DNA from: Phyllobacterium sophorae
Lineage (GTDB): Bacteria; Pseudomonadota; Alphaproteobacteria; Rhizobiales; Rhizobiaceae
Reading direction: 5' to 3'
NCBI RefSeq assembly: GCF_003010965.1
Contig: NZ_PGGM01000001.1
Location: 124,001-188,000, forward strand
DNA length: 64,000 nt
The position numbers and the translations under genes are program-made. This document shows positions 8,457 to 17,819 of this stretch, in pieces. The first letter of the stretch is position 1. Each line of letters begins with the position of its first letter. The notes below the pieces were generated by a model. It made no database searches and was not told the origin of the DNA. It was given only the letters and a program-made list of their open reading frames with translations.

Positions 8457-9245
8457 GTGGTGACAACCGTCGATCTTGCGGCGTTGAGGCGCGACATTGC
8501 GTCTCTCAGTGAGCAGAATGTGCTAGCGGCGCATCGCTCCGCCTTTGATTTCGGAAACGATGCCATTGACCACGTCTTCCGTGATGGCCTGCAGCGCGGC
8601 GGCGTGCATGAAATCTTTGCTGATGAAGCGGGCGATGCTGGCGCTGCAACGGGATTTGTTATTGCCCTTGCCCTGCGCGCCTCCGCTGATCAAAGCCCCA
8701 TTGTATGGGTTGAAGAAGATTTTACCGCACAGGAACATGGTTTCCCCTACGCACCTGGTTTGCAGAATATCGGCCTTGATCCGCGGCGTCTCATCATCGT
8801 GCGTTGCGCATCACCGCAGGATGTTTTGAAAACCGCCTCGGACAGTCTCGGCATTCGTGGCACTGGCGCCGTCATCATTGCCCCATGGAGCAATCCGAAG
8901 TGCCTGGATCTTACTGCATCACGAAAATTGCTGCTGACAGCGCAGCAGACAGATGTTCCCGCCTTTCTTCTGCGGCTCGGCGCCAGCCCAAGTGAAAATG
9001 CAGCGATCACGCGCTGGCTGATCCGCGCCGCGCCCTCACAATCGAGTGGCGCCAATGCACCGGGATATCCGGCATTCGACGCCACACTCATTCGTAACCG
9101 GCAAGGCATGACAGGCCATTGGACCCTGCAATGGGAGAGTGATGATCATGTTTTCAGACAGATCCAACCGGTTTCTGGCACTGTGGTTTCCACATCTGCC
9201 CACCGACCGCCTCAAACGCGAAAATCCTGGGCGCGGCCATACTGA
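8457..9245 (+). CDS. imuA: ImuA, SOS mutagenesis cassette protein
   Basis: The 262-residue protein is recognised as ImuA, a RecA-fold-related accessory factor of damage-induced mutagenesis. The segment GLQRGGVHEIFADEAGDAGAATGFVIALALR and later PIVWVEEDF / YAPGLQNIGLDPRRLIIV are the conserved core. A tandem GTG-GTG start follows AAAGGG with good spacing to either codon. The 3' end overlaps imuB by about 100 nt. With ImuB and DnaE2 it supports error-prone bypass of lesions. The LexA box immediately upstream predicts SOS induction. Confidence 0.9.
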   Translation: MVTTVDLAALRRDIASLSEQNVLAAHRSAFDFGNDAIDHVFRDGLQRGGVHEIFADEAGDAGAATGFVIALALRASADQSPIVWVEEDFTAQEHGFPYAPGLQNIGLDPRRLIIVRCASPQDVLKTASDSLGIRGTGAVIIAPWSNPKCLDLTASRKLLLTAQQTDVPAFLLRLGASPSENAAITRWLIRAAPSQSSGANAPGYPAFDATLIRNRQGMTGHWTLQWESDDHVFRQIQPVSGTVVSTSAHRPPQTRKSWARPY

Positions 9246-10704
9246 CCAGCACCTGATCGTGGTGGACAAACTCGCCAACACACTGCGGCTGACCGCTGTC
9301 GATGAAAGAGCCTCCAAGGCAGGTCTCTACAAGGGCATGGCTCTGACCGATGCGCGCGCGCAATTTGAGCACCTGGATATCGCCTTTGCTTCGCCCCGCA
9401 AGGATGCAGCGCTTCTGGATAGCATTGCCGACTGGTGCGATCGCTATACTCCCCTTGTCGCGATTGATGAGCCGCATGGCATCATTCTCGACATGACCGG
9501 CTGTATCCATCTTTTTGGTGATGAAATTTCTCTTTTAAAGGATATGCACAAGCGGCTTCATCAGCGTGGCATGATTGTTCGCAGCGCGCTTGCTACCAGC
9601 GCGGCAGCAGCAAGAGCACTCGCCCGTTATTCGCCAGGCGGCATTTTCAGCGAGAATGATCAAGAGCCTGGATTATTCGCCTTGCCGCTTCACAGCCTCG
9701 AGATTGAGGAAAGTCATCTGGCAGGACTCAAACGCGCGGGCTTGCGAAGTGTGGGTGATGTGGTGATTCTACCGCGTGCTGCTCTCACTGCTCGCTTCGG
9801 CGCACGACTGGTGAATCGTCTCGATGCACTGTTCGGCAGGGCCAGCGAACCAATCTCCCCCCGTCGTATCGTACCGTTTTGTATGGTTGAGCGGCGTCTG
9901 GCAGAACCGCTTATCGTCATGGATGCCGTCGAACAGATACTTCTTTCCTTGAGCGAGGAACTCTTCCGGTGTCTGCAGCAGCGAGTCGAAGGAGCACGCG
10001 AGGTCGAAGCAAGTTTCTTCCGCGCCGACGGTAACGTGCGCCGTATCAGCATTCAGACCGGACGTCCCATAACCGGGACGAAGACCCTCCTGCGATTGCT
10101 GAAGGAGCGACTCTCCACACTCAGCGATCCGCTCGATGCCGGTTATGGTTTTGACATTCTCCGGCTTGCCGCAGTTCGGACCGAGCGAAGTCAAGCCATT
10201 CAAAAAAGTCTCGACAACCGGGCGCAGGAAACAGAAGAAATCAACACCCTTGTCGACCGGCTATCCATACGGCTTGGCAACGCCCGTGTTCTTCGCGCTG
10301 TTCCTGCCGACACGCACATTCCCGAACGCGCCGTTTCGCTTGAACCCGCTGTAAAGGCAAAACAGAACTCACCGCTCGAATGGGTGGCGGATCATCACTT
10401 GGCAAACCCACCGGAGCGTCCCATCAGGCTATTTGAGCCACCCGAGCGGATCGATGCAATCTTTGAACTCCCCGACGCGGCACCAGCGCAGTTTGTCTGG
10501 CGCCGGGTTCGGCACACCATCGTTCTTGCCGAAGGGCCGGAGCGTATAGCGCCAGAATGGTGGCGCGAACATGCGGGCGCACTGACTAGGGATTATTACC
10601 GGCTGGAGGACAGTTCCGGGAAACGCTTCTGGGTGTTCCGTGAAGGATTGCATGAGCGGGGCAACCCAAACCCGCGTTGGTATCTGCATGGGCTTTTTGC
10701 GTGA
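9148..10704 (+). CDS. imuB: ImuB, catalytically inactive Y-family polymerase-like protein
   Basis: About 519 residues. The N-terminus reads LALWFPHLPTDRL, the ImuB version of the Y-family palm, in which the metal-binding acidic residues of active polymerases are absent. The next block (VAIDEPHGIILDMTGC) and the little-finger region follow normally. In well-studied species ImuB is a hub that links ImuA and DnaE2 to the beta clamp rather than a polymerase. Starts GTG 9139, ATG 9142 and ATG 9148 are all in frame; ATG 9148 has the best spacing from GGGAGAG. It overlaps imuA and is followed by dnaE2 after 5 nt. Confidence 0.92.
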   Translation: MFSDRSNRFLALWFPHLPTDRLKRENPGRGHTDQHLIVVDKLANTLRLTAVDERASKAGLYKGMALTDARAQFEHLDIAFASPRKDAALLDSIADWCDRYTPLVAIDEPHGIILDMTGCIHLFGDEISLLKDMHKRLHQRGMIVRSALATSAAAARALARYSPGGIFSENDQEPGLFALPLHSLEIEESHLAGLKRAGLRSVGDVVILPRAALTARFGARLVNRLDALFGRASEPISPRRIVPFCMVERRLAEPLIVMDAVEQILLSLSEELFRCLQQRVEGAREVEASFFRADGNVRRISIQTGRPITGTKTLLRLLKERLSTLSDPLDAGYGFDILRLAAVRTERSQAIQKSLDNRAQETEEINTLVDRLSIRLGNARVLRAVPADTHIPERAVSLEPAVKAKQNSPLEWVADHHLANPPERPIRLFEPPERIDAIFELPDAAPAQFVWRRVRHTIVLAEGPERIAPEWWREHAGALTRDYYRLEDSSGKRFWVFREGLHERGNPNPRWYLHGLFA

Positions 10705-10709
10705 TTGCG

Positions 10710-13700
10710 ATGCCGGATTACACTGAACTTGCTGTCACCAGTAATTTTTCCTTTCTTGAAGGCGCATCCCAGCCGCAAGAACTGGTGCAAACGGCTGCCC
10801 TTCTTGGTCTCAGCGGTATCGGCATCGCTGATCGCAACACTCTTGCAGGCGTTGTGCGGGCCTATACGGCGCATAAGGAGCTCAATGAAAGAGCCGGAAT
10901 AAGGTTGAATCTCTTCATTGGGTGCAGGCTTGTCTTTATTGACGATACGCCAGACCTGCTGGTCTATCCGCGCGACCGCGCTGCCTATGGCCAGCTGTGC
11001 CGTCTTTTGAGCGAAGGGAAGACGCGTGCCGCCATCAAGGGCGAATGTCATCTAATATTCGAGGATTTCCTGTTTCGTGCCAAAGATTTTCAGATTGCAG
11101 TTATGGCACCTGCCAATGCAGATAAAAATCTTGCTTCGTTCCTCAAGAAACTTTCTCTCGCAGCACCGGGAGCTGTCTGGCTTGGCCTCGCCATGCCGCA
11201 TAGGGGGGCAGACAGGCGCCACGGCGAACGATTGGCCCGCCTTGCTGCAGGTGCCAATGTTCCTCTCCTTGCCCTCAATGATGTGCTCTATCATACGCCG
11301 GCCCGACGGCCGCTTCAGGATGTGCTGACCTGCATCCGCGAGCACGTCACTATCGATACGGCCGGGCGCAGGCTGGAAAAGAATGCGGAACGGCATTTGA
11401 AATCACCCGATGAAATGGGGCGTCTCTTCAGGCATTTTCCCGCCGCAGTTCTGGAAACGGCGCGTTTCGTTGAGCCGATCCATTTTTCTCTCGACCAGCT
11501 GAAATATGACTATCCAGATGAGCCGGTGCCTCCCGGAAAGACGCCCCAACAGCATCTGATTGATGAGACATGGAAAGGTGCTGCAAAACGCTACCCGGAA
11601 GGCATCCCGGATAAGGTCGGCGAACTTCTAAAAAAAGAACTCGCACTGATCGAAACGCTGCAATATGCACCATATTTCCTTACGGTCTATGACATTGTTA
11701 TCTTTGCCCGCTCGCAGAATATCCTGTGCCAGGGGCGAGGTTCGTCAGCCAACTCCGCTGTCTGCTATTGCCTCGGGATTACCGCTGTTGATCCCAGCAA
11801 AAGCAACCTGCTTTTTGAGCGCTTTCTCTCCGCTGAGCGCAAGGAACCACCTGATATCGATGTCGATTTCGAGCACGAACGGCGCGAAGAGGTGATGCAA
11901 TGGGTCTATAGGCGCTATGGGCGTGAGCGTGCAGCCATTGTGGCTACTGTTATCAGCTACCGTCCCCGGAGCGCTATCCGCGATGTGGGCAAGGCTTTGG
12001 GACTGACCGAGGATGTCACTGCTGCACTTGCCAATACAGTCTGGGGCAGTTGGGGAACGACTGTAGAAAAGCAGGAGGTGCGTCAGGCAGGGCTGGATCC
12101 CGAGAATGTCATGATACGACGTGCCGTCAGACTGGCGACCGAATTGATAGGCTTTCCCCGGCATTTGTCCCAGCATGTCGGCGGTTTTGTCCTGACCCAG
12201 CAGCGGCTCGACGAAACCGTTCCCATAGGTCCGGCAGCAATGGCAGATCGGTCCTTCATCGAATGGGACAAGGATGACATCGACGCACTTCGCATCATGA
12301 AGGTGGATGTTCTGGCGCTCGGCATGCTGACCTGCATCCGCAAAGCCTTTGATCTCATCCACTTCCACGGAGGTGAACGCTACGAACTGGCGACAGTCAA
12401 ACAGGATGACCCGCGAGTTTACGACATGCTTTGCAAGGCAGATTCTCTTGGGGTGTTTCAAGTGGAAAGCCGGGCTCAAATGAATATGTTGCCCCGTCTG
12501 AGGCCAAGGGAATTCTACGATCTGGTGATCGAGGTCGCCATTGTGCGTCCTGGCCCGATTCAGGGCGATATGGTCCATCCCTATTTGAGGCGGCGATCCG
12601 GCAAGGAGCCGGTCCATTATCCTTCACCCTCCCCTGAACATGGCGACAAGGATGAATTGAAAAATGTCCTCGGGCGAACACTGGGCGTGCCGCTGTTTCA
12701 GGAACAGGCCATGCGCATCGCCATTGATGCCGCTCGTTTCACGCCCGATGAAGCCAATCAGTTGCGACGAGCCATGGCTACTTTCCGTCGTGTTGGCACG
12801 ATCAATCAGATGGAGCAAAAAATGGTGGAGGGGATGGTTCGCCGGGGGTATGAGCGGAGCTTTGCCGAGAATTGTTTCAACCAGATCAAGGGCTTCGGCG
12901 AGTATGGGTTCCCTGAAAGCCATGCGGCAAGCTTCGCCATCCTTGTCTACATTTCTTCCTGGATCAAATGCCACCATCCGGCGGCCTTCGCGGCGGCATT
13001 GCTGAATTCGCAGCCCATGGGTTTCTACGCTCCGGCGCAGATCATTCGTGATGCACGAGAACATGGTGTCGAGGTGCGGCCCGTAGACATCAATTTCAGC
13101 GAATGGGACAACACACTGGAACGCGTCCATCCTGCAAAGCTTGCTTTACGTCTCGGTTTTCGTCAGGTCGAGGGGTTTTCAAAAGTCTGGGCAGAGGAAA
13201 TTTGTGCCAGACGTGATCGCCCTTATACCGCTATTGAAGAATTGCGCCGCCTGACAAGGCTTGGAAGGCGAGCCTTTGTCCTTCTCGCGGATTCCGATGC
13301 GTTCCAATCGCTCGATATCGGCCGCCGCGAAGCACTTTGGGCGGTTCGGCGTTTTCCCGACAATGAAACCCTTCCGCTTTTCCAGGTTGCGGAAACCAAT
13401 GAACTGGCAAAGGAAGCCGAGACCAGATTGCCGCAGATGAAAATGTCCGAGCACGTGGTGGCCGACTATGAATCGACACGCCTTTCACTCAAGGGCCATC
13501 CCATGCAGTTCCTTCGCAAGATGTTGATCGCGGAAAATGTATCCACCTGCAGGCAGGCAAACAGCTTGGGGAATAACCGGCGGGTAAAGCTTGCCGGCGT
13601 GATCACGGTTCGTCAGAGACCTGGTAGTGCCAAGGGCGTCGTCTTCATGACTATCGAAGACGAAACAGGCATCGCCAACATAGTGGTCTGGTCAAAGCTG

Positions 13701-13958
13701 CTGGAAAGATATCGAAAGGAAGTCATGGGATCACGCCTGATCCTGATCGAAGGTACGGTTCAAAGCGCCGAAAATGTCGTGCACATCGTGGCCAGAAAGC
13801 TTGTTGACCGCACAGGTGATCTTTCCCGACTGTCAGAACAGCATCCCACTTTGCCGTTAGCTCGCAGCGACGAAGTCGCTCATCCCGTTGCGGATGAGCC
13901 GAGAGGCACTCATCCTCGCAAGGTGCGTATTCTACCGAAATCACGGGATTTTCATTGA
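10710..13958 (+). CDS. dnaE2: Error-prone DNA polymerase DnaE2 (ImuC)
   Basis: A C-family polymerase of 1082 residues, the usual DnaE2 length. It has an N-terminal PHP domain (YTELAVTSNFSFLEGAS), the palm with catalytic aspartates in PDIDVDF (Asp382, Asp384), a fingers region (RPGPIQGDMVHPYLRRR) and a C-terminal OB fold (VKLAGVITVRQRPGSAKGVVFMTIEDE). DnaE2 carries out translesion synthesis with ImuA and ImuB under SOS control. ATG 10710 is chosen over an in-frame start at 10677 because it begins the conserved sequence and lies 5 nt after imuB. It converges with the DUF768 gene. Confidence 0.95.
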   Translation: MPDYTELAVTSNFSFLEGASQPQELVQTAALLGLSGIGIADRNTLAGVVRAYTAHKELNERAGIRLNLFIGCRLVFIDDTPDLLVYPRDRAAYGQLCRLLSEGKTRAAIKGECHLIFEDFLFRAKDFQIAVMAPANADKNLASFLKKLSLAAPGAVWLGLAMPHRGADRRHGERLARLAAGANVPLLALNDVLYHTPARRPLQDVLTCIREHVTIDTAGRRLEKNAERHLKSPDEMGRLFRHFPAAVLETARFVEPIHFSLDQLKYDYPDEPVPPGKTPQQHLIDETWKGAAKRYPEGIPDKVGELLKKELALIETLQYAPYFLTVYDIVIFARSQNILCQGRGSSANSAVCYCLGITAVDPSKSNLLFERFLSAERKEPPDIDVDFEHERREEVMQWVYRRYGRERAAIVATVISYRPRSAIRDVGKALGLTEDVTAALANTVWGSWGTTVEKQEVRQAGLDPENVMIRRAVRLATELIGFPRHLSQHVGGFVLTQQRLDETVPIGPAAMADRSFIEWDKDDIDALRIMKVDVLALGMLTCIRKAFDLIHFHGGERYELATVKQDDPRVYDMLCKADSLGVFQVESRAQMNMLPRLRPREFYDLVIEVAIVRPGPIQGDMVHPYLRRRSGKEPVHYPSPSPEHGDKDELKNVLGRTLGVPLFQEQAMRIAIDAARFTPDEANQLRRAMATFRRVGTINQMEQKMVEGMVRRGYERSFAENCFNQIKGFGEYGFPESHAASFAILVYISSWIKCHHPAAFAAALLNSQPMGFYAPAQIIRDAREHGVEVRPVDINFSEWDNTLERVHPAKLALRLGFRQVEGFSKVWAEEICARRDRPYTAIEELRRLTRLGRRAFVLLADSDAFQSLDIGRREALWAVRRFPDNETLPLFQVAETNELAKEAETRLPQMKMSEHVVADYESTRLSLKGHPMQFLRKMLIAENVSTCRQANSLGNNRRVKLAGVITVRQRPGSAKGVVFMTIEDETGIANIVVWSKLLERYRKEVMGSRLILIEGTVQSAENVVHIVARKLVDRTGDLSRLSEQHPTLPLARSDEVAHPVADEPRGTHPRKVRILPKSRDFH

Positions 13959-13962
13959 AGTC

Positions 13963-14205
13963 TCAAGCCTGCTTGCTCTCCTTGGCCAGCGCCGCTCTGT
14001 CAATCGCTGTGATCATGCAGATTTCGAGATCGCCCAGACCGTCTTTGATTTCGGATATCGAAATACCTGCTGCTTCCGCATCTGCTGCACACTTCGCAGC
14101 CAGTTGTTTTGGCCGCCGGTCATGATGTGCCATATCCGCCGGACGGCTGGCGTCCACATGGGTAGAGATCCAATTGTTGACGAAGTCGATCGCTCTTTGG
14201 CTCAT
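13963..14205 (-). CDS. DUF768 family protein
   Basis: The 80-residue protein begins MSQRAIDFVNNWISTHV and continues with helices carrying AKCAADAEAAGISISEI and LGDLEICMITAI, the pattern of the small rhizobial DUF768 family. It has no signal peptide or membrane segment and no known function. An AGGAGG-like sequence precedes the start. Its stop lies 4 nt from the end of dnaE2 on the opposite strand. Confidence 0.75.
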   Translation of the reverse strand: MSQRAIDFVNNWISTHVDASRPADMAHHDRRPKQLAAKCAADAEAAGISISEIKDGLGDLEICMITAIDRAALAKESKQA

Positions 14206-14280
14206 ATTTTCCTCCTTGGCCTAGCCAATCTCTCCCGGACGAAACTATCGGAAGCGAAGAAGGTTGCGAAAATCGCCTGA

Positions 14281-15087
14281 TCAGACAGCCTCTCTGGCCC
14301 AAACCTTGAAATTCGTCAGAAGATTTGGACCAAATATATTTGTCAGAGGCACGTCCGCCGCGTCGCGCCCATGCGCAACCTTGATCCGGCCTATACGCGG
14401 CTGGTTGTTGCGTGGATCGAAGGTGTGCCATTGACCACCGAGATAAACCTCCATCCATGCGCAAAAGTCCATTTCCGCGTGCGGCAAGGGTATGCCGATA
14501 TCGGTAATATATCCAGTACAATAGCGTGTTGGGATATTCAGGCATCGGCAAAAAGCCACCGCGAGATGGGTGAAATCGCGGCATACGCCACGCCCTTCGA
14601 AATATCCCGACGATGCGGTGCGCGTTGGATTGGAATGTTCGTAGCCAAAGACGATATGGTTGTGCACGAAGTCGCATACTGCCTGGACACGCTGCCAACC
14701 TTCGGGAACATTGCCGAACAATCGCCATGCTTCCTCGCTCAGCAAATCGGTTTCGCAATAGCGGCTGCCCATGAGGTAAACGAGAGTTTCGTGGGGCAAG
14801 TCCTGCACACGGTGCTGAACAGCCTCCAGCGCGACAGGATCGGGTAGACCACTGTCAACCACAACCGCATTTGTCGAACAGGTGAAGATACCAGGCGCAG
14901 CGAGAATGCGATTGCACCAATTCCCAAACTGGTCATGATATCCGTCGACGCTGGAGCCAAATGTGGCGTGGAATATTTCAACACCCTCCAAATCCGCAAA
15001 CCGTGAATGATGCACGTTCAAAATGGCAACCAGAGGTGTCTCCTGCGCAAACTCGAAAGTCAGTTCACACCCCACATTGATCCTCAT
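14281..15087 (-). CDS. Transglutaminase-like domain protein
   Basis: The 268-residue protein has an N-terminal beta-rich domain and a C-terminal transglutaminase core. The cysteine of the catalytic triad is in GRGVCRDFTHLAVAFCR, the histidine equivalent in the HAEMDFCAWMEVYLGG region and the aspartate in WHTFDPRNN. Such bacterial proteins are probably peptidases or amidases rather than true transglutaminases, and are often found beside circularly permuted ATP-grasp proteins; that partner is absent here. No signal peptide is seen, so it is likely cytoplasmic. It lies at the left edge of the stress island. Confidence 0.85.
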   Translation of the reverse strand: MRINVGCELTFEFAQETPLVAILNVHHSRFADLEGVEIFHATFGSSVDGYHDQFGNWCNRILAAPGIFTCSTNAVVVDSGLPDPVALEAVQHRVQDLPHETLVYLMGSRYCETDLLSEEAWRLFGNVPEGWQRVQAVCDFVHNHIVFGYEHSNPTRTASSGYFEGRGVCRDFTHLAVAFCRCLNIPTRYCTGYITDIGIPLPHAEMDFCAWMEVYLGGQWHTFDPRNNQPRIGRIKVAHGRDAADVPLTNIFGPNLLTNFKVWAREAV

Positions 15088-15144
15088 AGATCGTTCCTTC
15101 TTGAAACTGAAAAAGTGAGCACGACAGACTATTGGACAAAAAGC

Positions 15145-15167
15145 AACCGGTCCGAGACGGACCGGTT
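15145..15167 (-). terminator. Intrinsic terminator of the csbD-like gene
   Basis: A perfect 10-bp stem (15145-15154 with 15158-15167) closed by AGA is followed, reading on the minus strand, by GCTTTTTG. It lies 24 nt past the stop of the CsbD-like gene. Confidence 0.8.
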
Positions 15168-15190
15168 AAGTTTGGACAGTGTCAAAGGGA

Positions 15191-15382
15191 TCAGGCCCTA
15201 TCGACAACCTTTTTCACAGCATCCTTGGCCTTGCCTTTGGCCTGCTGTGCTTCACCTTTGATTTCCTGCATTTTGCCTTTGGCCTGCATGTTCTTCGAAC
15301 CGGTCATTTTACCTGCGGCCTGCTTGATGGTACCGGCAGCCTTATTTGCGGCGCCGGAAACTTTGTCACTTGTACTTCCCAT
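15191..15382 (-). CDS. CsbD family stress protein
   Basis: The 63-residue protein is Lys/Ala/Gln-rich and shows the CsbD repeat pattern (SDKVSGAANKAAGTIKQAAGK, then KGKMQEIKGEAQQAKGKAKDAV). CsbD-like proteins are small, hydrophilic and abundant under general stress in many bacteria; their mechanism is unknown. A perfect EcfG-type promoter at 15422-15446 on the minus strand and a terminator at 15145-15167 make this a single-gene transcription unit of the general stress response. Confidence 0.88.
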   Translation of the reverse strand: MGSTSDKVSGAANKAAGTIKQAAGKMTGSKNMQAKGKMQEIKGEAQQAKGKAKDAVKKVVDRA

Positions 15383-15421
15383 GGGCTAAACTCCTCGAAT
15401 GCTTCGATGGTACCCGGTCTA

Positions 15422-15446
15422 AACGACCCTCACGACCTTTGGTTCC
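15422..15446 (-). promoter_or_regulatory. EcfG-type promoter of the csbD-like gene
   Basis: On the minus strand GGAAC (15446-15442) is followed after 16 nt by CGTT (15425-15422), a full match to the EcfG consensus. It is 40 nt upstream of the start codon. Confidence 0.85.
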
Positions 15447-15492
15447 ACCAAGCCAGTCTCTCGCATCATGTTGAAATAACATAGTTTTTAGC

Positions 15493-15542
15493 AAAAAAAA
15501 TTCAAAGCGACCCGGTACCCACGGGGGAACAGGCACCGGGTC
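15493..15542 (-). terminator. Terminator of the AI-2E transporter gene
   Basis: An 8-bp stem GACCCGGT (15509-15516) / ACCGGGTC (15535-15542) is followed on the minus strand by a run of eight T residues at 15500-15493. The long loop and 8-nt gap before the T run make it a weak-looking but plausible terminator. Confidence 0.55.
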
Positions 15543-15647
15543 TTGTATGCCGATCAACGCTCGATCAGCCTCAGGGAAACGTGACAGACTCCGCTTGGTT
15601 CCGCCAAAAAAGAATGCTCATCCAACATGCAGAAATCGATGATGCTC

Positions 15648-17624
15648 CTATTCGCAGATCTGCCCGACCGCAGTCTCGATCGATGTGGAAAAATGGCAGT
15701 TGCGGGTTGATCCGACGATCTTTTCACCATCTACTTTTTCACCATCTTCCGACCAGAAACCAACGATGATCTTGATACGCCCGTTGCGCCGTCTGAGGCG
15801 CCGCACCAGATAGCGGGCATGGGCCACGGAGGATGTATTGAGATAGCTCACATAGATCGCACTGACGCCAGTAAGATCGAGTTTGCCGATATTGACCGCT
15901 TCAAGCTCATCATGGGTAATATCGCGGACATCAACATCCCGGCGCTCAAGAATGTCGCCGACGACAACCGCCGCAGCATCGTCGAGGTCACCGCGCCCTC
16001 CAGCTGAAATAACGGCTTTCGGTTCTTCTGCTTTGCGCTTGCTGCTCTCGGCTGCACTCTTTTTGACTTTTTCTTCAGGGTCGCCTTCTTCTTCGTCCTC
16101 AATATCGCGATGATCGGACAGGTTCTCGACCAGCAGGATCATGCTTTGCGCGACGCGGCGAAGGCGCGGTGTATCGAGCACGCCTCTTCCCCTGTCATAT
16201 TCGGCCAAAGACAGCGCTGGAATGGCAACAGAGGCGTAATAGTCCAAGACTGTTGATGATTGCAGGTATTCCTCCGCTTTCTCAGTCGCTTCATCCGGAT
16301 CACCTGACAAGAGCCGTTGATACAGCTGTTGGGGCGGCAGCAATACCGGTTCGTTGCCGAGCAAAACATCCAGAAACTCGAACTTTGGCACATGCCGCCC
16401 AAGGACAACGAGACAGACTGTCAGCGGCGTTGAAAGAATGAGGCCAATAGGTCCCCAAATCCAGGTCCAGACGATCGCAGCCATCAATATGGCCACGGGT
16501 GAAAGGCCAGTCTTTGAGCCGTAAAGCAGCGGTTCCATGATGTTGTTGCTGATCAGTTCTAGAACGATGAAAAGCGCCACGGTCCAGAGCAGAAGCATCC
16601 AGCCGGGATCGACCGCAAGCGATAAGACCACTGGGAAAAATGCTGCGATAATCGGTCCAATGTAGGGCACGAAGCGCAGCACGATCGCCAGCATGCCCCA
16701 CAGCATGGGGTTGGGTATGCCAATGAACCAAAGTCCAATCCCGATCGGCACGCCGAAGCTGATATTGATGATCAGTTGCATCAGGAGATACTGACCGACG
16801 CGTTTTCCCGCATCGTGCAGCGCTGTCGTGGTGCGGTGTATATCGCTTGCCCCAACCAGCCTGATGAAACGGTCGCGCAAATCTTCCCGCCGCATCAACA
16901 TGAAGATGACGACGACTATGACGATGCCGATCGTCGCCAGTGGCTGGATCAGTGGTCCCGCGAATGTCTGCAGGATGCTCAGCGGATCGGGTGGCGGAGA
17001 CCGAATCTCGACAGGGACGGGCTTGTTCGGGTCCTGCTCGCGCAGGGGAGGCGCTGGCTTCCTTTGCGATTCAACATTCTGTGGAGGTTGTCGCTGCGGG
17101 TTCGGGTCCTTGCTAGCGCCGTCATCGATGTTGAATCGCTCGACCTCATCGGAGCGGCCGATCTCCTCGCTAAGCCGCTTGAACATGCGCGCGCCCCGGT
17201 CGAAAATGCTGTTCCCGGATTGGGCGTCCTTGATGGTGCGGATCTTCGTCTCGATGTTGTATTGATAGCTCGGCAGATTCTGCGCCAGCACGGTAAGCTG
17301 GCTGATCACGATACTGACAAAAATGAAAATAACCAGGAACGCCATCACAACCACGCTGATAACGGCCACACCTTTCGGCACGCCGGAGCGATGGAGCCGG
17401 GTGACCAACGGTGAAAGGGCGAAAGTTAGCAGCAGAGCCAGGGCCAGGGGTACGAAGACCTCCCGCGCAAAATAGAGCGCCGTGACAATCGCAATTGCCA
17501 CGACGACTGGGGGGAACTGGGTACCACTGCTCGCATCCGCCGCAGGCTGCGGATAGACTGAGGACTTCTGGGTTACCCGCTCGACAGCACGCGGCAGCTT
17601 CCCTCCGACATTCTCAGAAGGCAT
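15648..17624 (-). CDS. AI-2E family transporter with long C-terminal domain
   Basis: The 658-residue protein has a PerM/AI-2E exporter-like membrane domain: two early helices (ALALLLTFALSPLV, GVAVISVVVMAFLVIF), a polar Pro-rich loop near residues 165-220, and later helices (FGVPIGIGLWFIG, GPIIAAFFPVVLSL, IVWTWIWGPIGLIL). Family members are usually about 350 residues; this one adds roughly 270 cytoplasmic residues, whose end has a Rossmann-like alternation (AIYVSYL, IKIIVGFWSEDG). The transported substrate is unknown despite the family name. It is transcribed towards csbD and has its own terminator. No EcfG-type promoter was found upstream. Confidence 0.85.
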   Translation of the reverse strand: MPSENVGGKLPRAVERVTQKSSVYPQPAADASSGTQFPPVVVAIAIVTALYFAREVFVPLALALLLTFALSPLVTRLHRSGVPKGVAVISVVVMAFLVIFIFVSIVISQLTVLAQNLPSYQYNIETKIRTIKDAQSGNSIFDRGARMFKRLSEEIGRSDEVERFNIDDGASKDPNPQRQPPQNVESQRKPAPPLREQDPNKPVPVEIRSPPPDPLSILQTFAGPLIQPLATIGIVIVVVIFMLMRREDLRDRFIRLVGASDIHRTTTALHDAGKRVGQYLLMQLIINISFGVPIGIGLWFIGIPNPMLWGMLAIVLRFVPYIGPIIAAFFPVVLSLAVDPGWMLLLWTVALFIVLELISNNIMEPLLYGSKTGLSPVAILMAAIVWTWIWGPIGLILSTPLTVCLVVLGRHVPKFEFLDVLLGNEPVLLPPQQLYQRLLSGDPDEATEKAEEYLQSSTVLDYYASVAIPALSLAEYDRGRGVLDTPRLRRVAQSMILLVENLSDHRDIEDEEEGDPEEKVKKSAAESSKRKAEEPKAVISAGGRGDLDDAAAVVVGDILERRDVDVRDITHDELEAVNIGKLDLTGVSAIYVSYLNTSSVAHARYLVRRLRRRNGRIKIIVGFWSEDGEKVDGEKIVGSTRNCHFSTSIETAVGQICE

Positions 17625-17757
17625 GAAAATCCCCCGCTATGAAACCCATGGAAATCCATCTCCGTTGAAACCCGCGACAGGAACGAAGTCGGCTCAGTTT
17701 GGTTGCATGGGGTCGGCATGTCCGTGTTGTGCCTGGCAGGCGTCCCGGCGCACTGCT

Positions 17758-17782
17758 GGAACCAAATTTCATTTCGCGTGTT
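17758..17782 (+). promoter_or_regulatory. EcfG-type promoter of the DUF3309 gene
   Basis: GGAAC (17758-17762), 16 nt, then TGTT (17779-17782). One mismatch in the -10. The start codon of the DUF3309 gene lies 38 nt downstream. Confidence 0.75.
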
Positions 17783-17819
17783 TCGCCACAGTGGATTTTC
17801 TCACGAGAGGGAGGAAATA

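Noticed and set aside
11745-12617. 290-codon frame opposite dnaE2
   Set aside because: Antisense shadow of the polymerase palm region; no motif.
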